DNA of 11,290 nucleotides from Pseudomonadota bacterium (GTDB taxonomy: Bacteria > Pseudomonadota > Alphaproteobacteria > Rhizobiales > Beijerinckiaceae), in the NCBI GenBank assembly GCA_023452965.1, contig JAEXUU010000275.1:1-11290 (forward strand), written 5' to 3'. Shown here one piece after another: positions 1 to 5,537 of this stretch. The notes beneath the pieces were generated by a model. The model was not told where the DNA came from. It saw only the letters and a list, made by a program, of their open reading frames with translations, and did no database searches. The position numbers and the translations under genes were made by a program. Every line of letters starts with the position of its first letter. The stretch's first letter is position 1.

Positions 1-43
1 GCCCAACCCGATGGGCAGCCGCCAGCAGCGCAGCGTCCGATAA

Positions 44-60
44 TCCGCCTATTCGGCGGA
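44..60 (-). terminator. Weak hairpin at the end of the TetR gene
   Basis: A perfect 6-bp stem (TCCGCC 44-49 with GGCGGA 55-60) with a 5-nt loop spans the stop codon of the TetR gene. On the minus strand it is followed by TTAT, only a short T-rich stretch. It could be a weak intrinsic terminator, or just a stem at the gene end; the T tract is too short to be sure. Confidence 0.3.
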
Positions 61-765
61 GACGCCGGCGTGCCGAAGCCGGATCGCCTGCTCCACGAAT
101 GCGCTGAGCGAATATGTGAAGGCCTCCGCAGTTATGTGGCGCCGTCGATATTTGGAGCGCTTGACGTACCAATCCTGAAGCATCGGCTTGATCAGGGCTG
201 CACACATGCCGACATCGTCGATCTCGAAGGTTCCGAGGGCTTTCCCCTCCGCCAGGATCTCGGCAAGGAGACCCTCCGTCATGCCCTCGGCCGCGACAGC
301 CACGGCGCGCGCGCGCGGCGGAAAGCTCTTCGCCTGCATATAGGCGAAGATGAACCATGGCAGCAGCGCTTCGGTCAGGGCGACATGGGAGGCGAGAAGC
401 CAGCGCAGTCGTTCGGTGGGCGGGAGCTCTTTGGGCGCATCGCCGAGCGTTTCCTCGACGACCTCGGACACGGTGCCGAGGATCATCAGCAGCAGGGTCT
501 CCTTGGAGTCGAAATAGGCATAGAGCGCTCCCATGCTCAGCCCGGCATGTTCGGAGAGGTCGCGCAGGCTCATCGAGTGAAAGCCGACCTGATTCGCCAG
601 AGTGAGCGTACTGTCCAGGATCCGTGCGAGGCGCTTCGTCGCGACTTGCGGCTTCTTCACGCGCACGGTGTCCAGATGGCGCGCCAGGGTACGCTCCGCG
701 AGCGCCTCCATCGACAGGTCCAGGCGAATAGGGGGCATGACCGCCGTTGGCGGAGATGGTCTCAC
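49..765 (-). CDS. TetR/AcrR-family transcriptional regulator
   Basis: Predicted dimeric DNA-binding repressor, probably controlling the divergent acyl-CoA operon. The N-terminal tetrahelical HTH domain lies at about residues 46-92 and includes the typical recognition-helix stretch SMGALYAYFDSKETLL; the rest is an all-helical ligand-binding domain. The 238-aa product is slightly longer than a typical TetR protein because about 45 residues precede the HTH. The start is a choice: the open frame extends to a GTG at 822, but that extension is Cys/Arg-rich, lacks a ribosome site and would put the start about 8 bp from the operator. The GTG at 765 has GGGAGGGAG (772-780) 6 nt upstream and is preferred; an ATG at 738 is the next option. 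Divergent orientation and the palindrome at 830-853 suggest autoregulation plus control of the operon, with an acyl-CoA or related acid as likely inducer (inference). Confidence 0.9.
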   Translation of the reverse strand: MRPSPPTAVMPPIRLDLSMEALAERTLARHLDTVRVKKPQVATKRLARILDSTLTLANQVGFHSMSLRDLSEHAGLSMGALYAYFDSKETLLLMILGTVSEVVEETLGDAPKELPPTERLRWLLASHVALTEALLPWFIFAYMQAKSFPPRARAVAVAAEGMTEGLLAEILAEGKALGTFEIDDVGMCAALIKPMLQDWYVKRSKYRRRHITAEAFTYSLSAFVEQAIRLRHAGVSAE

Positions 766-771
766 GCTCCG

Positions 772-780
772 CTCCCTCCC
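772..780 (-). promoter_or_regulatory. Ribosome binding site deciding the TetR start
   Basis: On the minus strand this reads GGGAGGGAG, 6 nt before the GTG at 765. Neither the GTG at 822 nor the ATG at 738 has a comparable purine-rich site, so this sequence decides the start chosen for the TetR gene. Confidence 0.6.
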
Positions 781-805
781 AAAAAAGCACTTTGCGTGGC
801 CCCTC

Positions 806-835
806 TTGCAGCATGCCGGCACCGATGTCTATAAA
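806..835 (+). promoter_or_regulatory. Predicted sigma-70-type promoter of the SDR operon
   Basis: TTGCAG at 806-811 and TATAAA at 830-835 are separated by 18 bp, giving a good -35/-10 pair and a predicted start near 842, inside the palindrome at 830-853. A repressor bound there would block the polymerase directly. A second TATAAA (850-855) has no good -35 partner. Prediction from sequence only. Confidence 0.5.
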
Positions 836-853
836 GCGAGCGCTCGCTCTATA
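830..853. promoter_or_regulatory. 24-bp palindromic operator, probable TetR site
   Basis: The half-sites TATAAAGCGAGC and GCTCGCTCTATA are inverted copies with 11 of 12 pairs matching, centred at 841/842. The AGCGAGCGCTCGCT core resembles many TetR-family operators. The site lies in the divergent spacer between the TetR gene and the SDR gene, and its outer arms double as -10-like boxes in both directions (TATAAA plus strand, TATAGA minus strand). One bound repressor could therefore silence both directions. Confidence 0.8.
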
Positions 854-886
854 AATTCAACGAGGCGGGATCGGGGAGAGACGTCG

Positions 887-1654
887 ATGGGCTTCCAGGC
901 ATCGTTCGATGGTCGTACGGTTCTGATAACGGGAGCCTCCCGAGGCCTCGGCGCGCATTTCTCCGAGATTCTCGCGGCCTCAGGTGCCCGGGTGGCCGTG
1001 GCCGCTCGCCGGAGCGCCGATTGCGAAGCCGTGTGTGACCGTATCCGCGCAGCTGGCGGCGAGGCGCTGGCGATCAGCCTCGACGTGACAGCGCCGGCCT
1101 CGGCGGACGCCGCCATTGCCGCGGTACTGGCCGCGTGGGGGCGCCTCGACGTGCTGGTGAACAATGCGGGCGTCACCACCACGACGCCGCTGCTCGATCA
1201 GGACGAAGCCTCCTGGACCCGCATCATTGACACCAATCTCAAGGGAGCCTTCGTCGTCGGCCAGGCCGCGGCCCGAGCGATGGCCGCGGACGGCAAAGGA
1301 GGCAACATCGTCAATGTCGCATCCATTCTCGGCGCCCGTGTCGCCGGACAGGTAGCAGCCTACAGCGCCTCCAAGGCGGGGCTTCTGCAGCTCACAAGGT
1401 CGATGGCGCTCGAATGGGCGCGTCACGGCATCCGGGCCAACGCGCTCTGCCCCGGCTATGTCGAGACGGATCTCAACCGCGATTTCTTCGCCAGCGACGC
1501 CGGCAAGGCCCTGATCCGCCGCATTCCGACGCGCCGGCTGGGGCAGCTCTCGGACCTCGACGGACCGCTTCTGTTTCTCTGCTCCGACGCCTCCGCCCAT
1601 GTGACCGGCGCCTCGCTCGCGGTCGACGGCGGACACCTCGTTTCCTCCCTCTGA
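887..1654 (+). CDS. SDR-family NAD(P)-dependent oxidoreductase (LvaD/FabG-like)
   Basis: Classical short-chain dehydrogenase of 255 aa, cytoplasmic, first gene of the five-gene operon. The Rossmann motif TGASRGLG is at residues 15-22, the acidic LDV at 65-67, NNAG at 92-95, and the catalytic tetrad is complete: N117, S146, Y159, K163. PGYVETDL (189-196) is the usual substrate-loop region. Arg41-Arg42 after strand beta-2 hint at NADP(H), but cofactor choice is uncertain. The open frame extends upstream to 602, but ATG 887 with GGGGAGAG (873-880) 6 nt ahead is clearly the start and lies just after the operator. Family membership alone only says keto/hydroxy oxidoreductase. Next to ACAD and an APH-like kinase, a role like LvaD (reducing a 4-keto-acyl-CoA to 4-hydroxyacyl-CoA) is the best inference; a 3-hydroxyacyl-CoA dehydrogenase is the alternative. 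Confidence 0.92.
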   Translation: MGFQASFDGRTVLITGASRGLGAHFSEILAASGARVAVAARRSADCEAVCDRIRAAGGEALAISLDVTAPASADAAIAAVLAAWGRLDVLVNNAGVTTTTPLLDQDEASWTRIIDTNLKGAFVVGQAAARAMAADGKGGNIVNVASILGARVAGQVAAYSASKAGLLQLTRSMALEWARHGIRANALCPGYVETDLNRDFFASDAGKALIRRIPTRRLGQLSDLDGPLLFLCSDASAHVTGASLAVDGGHLVSSL

Positions 1655-1664
1655 GGCCATCGCC

Positions 1665-2876
1665 ATGGATTTCACCCTGCCCGCCGCAACCGAGGACATC
1701 CGCAATCGCATCGCGGATTTCGTGGCGCGGGAGATCGTCCCGCTGGAGGCCGATCGCACATCCTATGACGACCACGAGAACATCCGCCTCGACCTGCTCG
1801 ACACGATGCGCTCAAGGGCACGCGCGGCAGGCCTGTGGTGCATTCAGCTGGCGCCCGAGCACGGTGGGCTCGGCCTCGGCCGCGTCGGCATGGCGGCCTG
1901 CTACGAGGAGATGAACCGCTCGATCTTCGGCCCGGCGATCTTCAACTCCGCCGCCCCCGACGACGGCAACATGATGGTGTTGGAGAAAGTCGCGACCCCC
2001 GCGCAAAAGGCACGCTGGCTCGCGCCGATCGCGCGTGGCGAGGTTCGCTCGGCCTTCGCCATGACCGAGCCCCATCCCGGCAGCGGCTCGGATCCATCGA
2101 TGATGCTGACCAGGGCCGAGCGGCAGGCGGACGGATATTACCGGATCTACGGCCGCAAATGGTTCATCACCGGCGCCGCGGAGGCGGCCCATTTCATCCT
2201 CATGGCCCGCACCTCGGACGATCCCCGCAAGGGTTTGACCGCTTTCCTGTTTCACCGCGATCAGCCGGGCTGGCGCATCCTCCGGCGCATTCCGATCATG
2301 GGGCCCGAAGAGCATGGCGGGCATTGCGAGCTGGAGTTCGACGGCCTGGCGATCGCCCCCGAAGACGTGCTGATGGGCGAAGGCGACGGGCTGAAGGTCA
2401 CCCAGATTCGCCTTGGTCCGGCGCGGCTCACCCATTGCATGCGCTGGCTCGGCCTCGCCAGGAGATGCGTCGAGATCGCCCGCGCCTATGCCGTCGAACG
2501 GCACAGCTTCGGAGTGGCGTTGGCCGACCGGGAAAGCGTGCAGATGAAGCTTGGCCAGGCCGCCATGAGCATCGAGATCGGCAGGCTCCTGACGATGAAG
2601 GCCGCCTGGGAGCTGGACCGCGGCCATCTCGCCCGCAAGGAAATCTCCATGGCGAAGATCCAGGCGGCCAACACGCTGCATCAGGCCGCCGACATGGGTA
2701 TTCAGATCAATGGTGCCCGCGGCTATTCCCGCGATACCGTGCTGGAGTGGATCTATCGCTACGCGCGCCAGGCGCGCCTGGTGGACGGGGCGGACGAGGT
2801 TCACCAGATGGTGCTGAACCGGTTCCTGTCGCAGGAGAAGGCCGATTTCTGGCGCTGGCCGGTGGCGACGCCATGA
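1665..2876 (+). CDS. Acyl-CoA dehydrogenase, ACAD10/11 (LvaC) type
   Basis: A 403-aa flavoprotein with the full ACAD fold: helical N-domain, the FAD/substrate signature AMTEPHPGSGSD in the beta domain (about residues 131-142), and a C-terminal helical domain with AVERHSFG. Next to an APH-like kinase, ACADs of this kind act on phosphorylated 4-hydroxyacyl-CoA, removing the 4-phosphate to yield a beta-oxidation intermediate instead of simply oxidising a saturated acyl-CoA. In the C-terminal segment that carries the catalytic Glu in MCAD-type enzymes (YEGTSQIQ), this protein reads VDGADEVHQ, so Asp374 sits at the Glu position. This agrees with my recollection of ACAD10/11 proteins but needs an alignment. 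The gene starts 10 nt after the SDR stop, with GAGG at 1653-1656 as a modest ribosome site, and ends in an ATGA overlap with the kinase gene, implying translational coupling. The 4-hydroxyacyl specificity is inference. Confidence 0.9.
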   Translation: MDFTLPAATEDIRNRIADFVAREIVPLEADRTSYDDHENIRLDLLDTMRSRARAAGLWCIQLAPEHGGLGLGRVGMAACYEEMNRSIFGPAIFNSAAPDDGNMMVLEKVATPAQKARWLAPIARGEVRSAFAMTEPHPGSGSDPSMMLTRAERQADGYYRIYGRKWFITGAAEAAHFILMARTSDDPRKGLTAFLFHRDQPGWRILRRIPIMGPEEHGGHCELEFDGLAIAPEDVLMGEGDGLKVTQIRLGPARLTHCMRWLGLARRCVEIARAYAVERHSFGVALADRESVQMKLGQAAMSIEIGRLLTMKAAWELDRGHLARKEISMAKIQAANTLHQAADMGIQINGARGYSRDTVLEWIYRYARQARLVDGADEVHQMVLNRFLSQEKADFWRWPVATP

Positions 2877-3868
2877 GCTTCGACCTAGACAGGCTCGATG
2901 CCTTCATGCGCCGCGCGCTGCCGGGGCTCGAAGGACAGATGCGGCTGGAGCCGATCTCCGGCGGCCAGTCGAATCCCACTTTCTTCGTGACCTACGACAA
3001 TCGCCGGCTGGTCCTCCGCAAGCAGCCCGCGGGCGAGCTCCTGCCCTCCGCCCATGCCGTGGACCGGGAGCACCGCATCATCAGCGCCCTGAAGGACAGC
3101 GGCGTGCCCGTTCCCCCGGCATTGCTCTATTGCGACGACCGGGCGGTGGTCGGCACGCCGTTCTACCTCATGGAGCGCCTGGAGGGCCGGGTCTTCCACG
3201 ATTGCACCCTGCCCGGCGTGTCGCGGGAGGAGCGGAGCGCCATGTACGCAGCGATGGCACGCACGCTCGCCGCGCTGCACAATGTCGATTTTGCTGGCGT
3301 CGGCCTCGGTGACTACGGCCGCCCCGGCAATTATTTCATCAGGCAGGTGAGCCGCTGGAGCCGGCAATGGGCGGAAATCCGGACGCGGGACGATGCGGAT
3401 GTCGACCGTCTCATCGCCTGGCTTCCGCAGCACATCCCCTCGGATGAAGCCACGTCGATCGTCCATGGTGACTATCGCATCGGGAACCTGATGTTCCATC
3501 CGACCGAGCCGCGTGTCGTGGCCCTCCTGGATTGGGAGCTCTCCACCCTCGGCCACCCGCTGGCGGATCTGGCCCATAGTGCGATGGCCTGGGTTTCCGC
3601 TCCCAGCGAATATGGCGGGATTCGAGGGCTCGATCTTCCGATGCTCGGCATCCCCTCGCTGGAGAGCTATCTGGCGGCCTATGACGGCGAAGCACGCCAC
3701 GGCGTCAGGCTCGACACCTTTCACATGGTCTTCGCGCTGTTCCGCTGGTCGATGATCTTCGAAGGCATTGCCGCGCGCGCCAGGACCGGAACTGCCAACG
3801 CCGCCGACGCCGCCGCAACGGAGGGTTTGGCCGCCGCCTTCGCCAGCCGCGCCGCGGAACTGATCTAG
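2873..3868 (+). CDS. APH-like phosphotransferase (ACAD10/11 kinase domain, LvaA type)
   Basis: A 331-aa protein-kinase-like phosphotransferase of the APH/choline kinase superfamily. Visible elements: nucleotide-loop region ISGGQSNPTF (28-37), likely ATP-binding Lys50 in VLRKQ, helix-C Glu near 66, the catalytic Brenner motif HGDYRIGN (H198, D200, N205) and the metal-binding Asp220 in LLDWELSTLGHPLADLA. This LDWELSTLGHP pattern marks the ACAD10/11-associated branch, not antibiotic-resistance kinases. The frame is open upstream from 1835 inside the ACAD gene, but the ATG at 2873, overlapping the ACAD stop as ATGA, is the true start. Expected reaction: ATP-dependent phosphorylation of the 4-hydroxyl of a 4-hydroxyacyl-CoA, feeding the adjacent ACAD. 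In Pseudomonas the comparable LvaA is encoded with a small partner LvaB; no such gene is present here. Confidence 0.9.
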   Translation: MSFDLDRLDAFMRRALPGLEGQMRLEPISGGQSNPTFFVTYDNRRLVLRKQPAGELLPSAHAVDREHRIISALKDSGVPVPPALLYCDDRAVVGTPFYLMERLEGRVFHDCTLPGVSREERSAMYAAMARTLAALHNVDFAGVGLGDYGRPGNYFIRQVSRWSRQWAEIRTRDDADVDRLIAWLPQHIPSDEATSIVHGDYRIGNLMFHPTEPRVVALLDWELSTLGHPLADLAHSAMAWVSAPSEYGGIRGLDLPMLGIPSLESYLAAYDGEARHGVRLDTFHMVFALFRWSMIFEGIAARARTGTANAADAAATEGLAAAFASRAAELI

Positions 3869-3889
3869 CCGAAACACCAGGGGCTTCGC

Positions 3890-4600
3890 ATGCGAAACAA
3901 GGTCTGGACGGATTCCGAAAGCGTGCTGGGAGACGTGCTGCGCGACGGCATGACGATCATGGCCGGCGGCTTCGGCCTATGCGGCATTCCCGAGAATTTG
4001 ATCCATGCGATCTCCAGATCGGGTGTCCGCGACCTGACGCTGATCTCGAACAATTGCGGCGTTGAGGATTTCGGCCTCGGGATTCTGCTTTCCAACGGTC
4101 AAGTCAGGAAGATGATCGCCTCCTATGTCGGAGAGAACAAATTGTTCGAGCGGCTCTACCTCGAAGGCCGTTTGGAACTGGAGCTGAACCCACAGGGCAC
4201 TCTGGCCGAGCGCATCCGCGCCGGCGGCGCCGGCATCGGCGGCTTCTACACCAGGACCGGGGTCGGCACGGTCGTCGCCGAAGGAAAGCCGACCCGGGAG
4301 TTCAACGGCGAGATTCATCTCCTCGAGACCGGCCTCCTCGCCGATCTTGCCATCGTTAAGGCCTGGAAGGCCGACCGGGAGGGTAATCTCGTTTATCGAA
4401 AAACAGCGCGGAACTTCAATCCGATGGTAGCCACGGCCGGGCGCATCACCATCGCCGAGGCTGAGGTTCTGCTGGAAAACGGGGAGATCGATGGCGACCA
4501 CACCCATACCCCCGGCATCTATGTCGACCGCGGCATCAAGCGCACGATCAACGAGAAGCGCATCGAGAAGCTGACCGAGCGCAAGAGGGAGGCAGCCTGA
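3890..4600 (+). CDS. scoA: 3-oxoacid CoA-transferase subunit A
   Basis: Alpha subunit (236 aa) of a family I CoA-transferase, likely succinyl-CoA:3-ketoacid CoA-transferase. Residues 19-34 match the CoA-transferase signature 1 pattern exactly ([16 protein letters not shown]). [13 protein letters not shown] (52-64) and [16 protein letters not shown] (112-127) are also typical of ScoA/AtoD/PcaI proteins. The length is normal. The start ATG has AGGGG at 3879-3883, and the gene lies 21 nt after the kinase gene and overlaps scoB by 1 nt (TGATG). The enzyme moves CoA from succinyl-CoA to a keto acid such as acetoacetate, or the reverse. In this operon it could activate the acid substrate in place of an acyl-CoA synthetase, or process an acetoacetyl product. 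PcaI (3-oxoadipate) or AtoD specificity cannot be excluded from sequence. Confidence 0.92.
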   Translation: MRNKVWTDSESVLGDVLRDGMTIMAGGFGLCGIPENLIHAISRSGVRDLTLISNNCGVEDFGLGILLSNGQVRKMIASYVGENKLFERLYLEGRLELELNPQGTLAERIRAGGAGIGGFYTRTGVGTVVAEGKPTREFNGEIHLLETGLLADLAIVKAWKADREGNLVYRKTARNFNPMVATAGRITIAEAEVLLENGEIDGDHTHTPGIYVDRGIKRTINEKRIEKLTERKREAA

Positions 4601-5262
4601 TGGCCTGGACCCGCGAAGAGGTCGCCGCCCGCGCGGCCAAGGAGCTGAAGGACGGCTTCTACGTCAATCTCGGCATCGGCATCCCCACCCTGGTGGCGAA
4701 CTACATCCCCGAGGGCGTCGACGTCACGCTTCAGTCCGAGAACGGCCTGCTCGGCATTGGCCCCTTCCCCTATGAGGGCGAGGCCGACCCGGACCTGATC
4801 AATGCCGGCAAGCAGACCATCACGGTGCTGCCTAGCTCCAGCTTCTTCTCCTCGGCCGATAGCTTCGCGATGATCCGCGGCGGCCATATCGACCTGACCA
4901 TCCTCGGCGCCATGGAAGTGGCCGCCAATGGCGACATCGCCAACTGGACCATCCCCGGCAAGATGGTGAAGGGCATGGGCGGCGCGATGGATCTCGTCGC
5001 CGGCGTCAAGAAGGTCATCGTCGTGATGGACCACGCCAACAAGGCCGGCGAATCCAAGGTGCTGGAGCGTTGCTCGCTGCCGCTGACCGGTGCGGGCGTA
5101 GTCGACATGATCATCACCGATCTCTGCGTGATGACTTGCGACAAGGCCAATGGTGATGGTTTGATCCTGGTCGAGATCGCGCCGGGCGTCACGCTCGACG
5201 AGATCAAGGCCAAAACGCAGGCCGCCTTCGCCCTCGCGCCAAGCCTCGCAAAGGCCGCGTGA
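4600..5262 (+). CDS. scoB: 3-oxoacid CoA-transferase subunit B
   Basis: Beta subunit (220 aa), carrying the active site. LQSENGLLG at residues 45-53 matches the CoA-transferase signature 2, with Glu47 as the catalytic residue that forms the gamma-glutamyl-CoA thioester in this family. [16 protein letters not shown] (22-37) and the [14 protein letters not shown] region are standard ScoB/AtoA features. The start ATG overlaps the scoA stop by one base, and GAGGGAGG near the end of scoA provides the ribosome site, so the subunits should be made in equal amounts. It is the last recognisable gene of the operon; no thiolase or acyl-CoA ligase follows. Confidence 0.93.
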   Translation: MAWTREEVAARAAKELKDGFYVNLGIGIPTLVANYIPEGVDVTLQSENGLLGIGPFPYEGEADPDLINAGKQTITVLPSSSFFSSADSFAMIRGGHIDLTILGAMEVAANGDIANWTIPGKMVKGMGGAMDLVAGVKKVIVVMDHANKAGESKVLERCSLPLTGAGVVDMIITDLCVMTCDKANGDGLILVEIAPGVTLDEIKAKTQAAFALAPSLAKAA

Positions 5263-5537
5263 GCGCTCCGCTTCTTTCCAGTGTTTCCACCAAAAGGAGA
5301 GACTCGCGGAGAGAGAAGGACCAGCATTCTGCCGTCGCCGGTCACTATCGCGCATAATCTGGCTGACGACGATGTGTCCGTTGCGAACCACCTCATCAGA
5401 CGAAGCATCCTGGTCCGATGATCCCACAGGGGAAGCCCGGCGCCAGCACAGGGCTTGCGCCTGCCGGGAATGGCCCCTGGGCCGCAGCGACGGCCTCGCC
5501 CAAACCAGTTCCCGTGGCCGGCGGACAGGCCAAGCCA
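5263..5537. other. Convergent intergenic spacer, 275 bp, no gene supported
   Basis: This stretch separates the scoB stop from the end of the minus-strand molybdoenzyme gene. Short frames in it (a 46-codon GTG frame at 5281-5421 and a 55-codon ATG frame at 5418-5585) lack ribosome sites or overlap the neighbouring gene, and neither resembles a family I know. The only visible structure is the imperfect hairpin at 5266-5311. It may be a junction between the operon and a separate accessory block. Confidence 0.6.
5266..5311 (+). terminator. Imperfect hairpin after scoB
   Basis: CTCCGC (5266-5271) pairs with GCGGAG (5306-5311), and inside it TCTTTCC (5273-5279) pairs with GGAGAGA (5296-5302) with one G-U pair, giving about 13 pairs around a 16-nt loop. 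It begins 4 nt after the scoB stop, where a transcript end is expected. It has no T tract, so it may instead be a 3'-end-stabilising structure. Confidence 0.3.

Noticed and set aside
739..822. N-terminal extension of the TetR gene to GTG 822
   Set aside because: The first 19 residues are Cys/Arg-rich, no ribosome site precedes GTG 822, and it is only 8 bp from the operator; GTG 765 with GGGAGGGAG is better.
1835..2872. Long plus-strand open frame upstream of the kinase start, overlapping the ACAD gene
   Set aside because: It is Arg/Pro/Gly-rich shadow sequence in another frame of the ACAD gene; the kinase domain begins at the ATGA overlap at 2873.
2873..3868. Antibiotic-resistance aminoglycoside phosphotransferase
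   Set aside because: The fold is shared, but the LDWELSTLGHP motif and the operon with ACAD and SDR place it with acyl-CoA metabolism kinases.
5281..5421. 46-codon frame starting GTG with protein-like stretch ending SILVR
   Set aside because: No ribosome site, no recognised family and very short; not enough to call a gene or a remnant.
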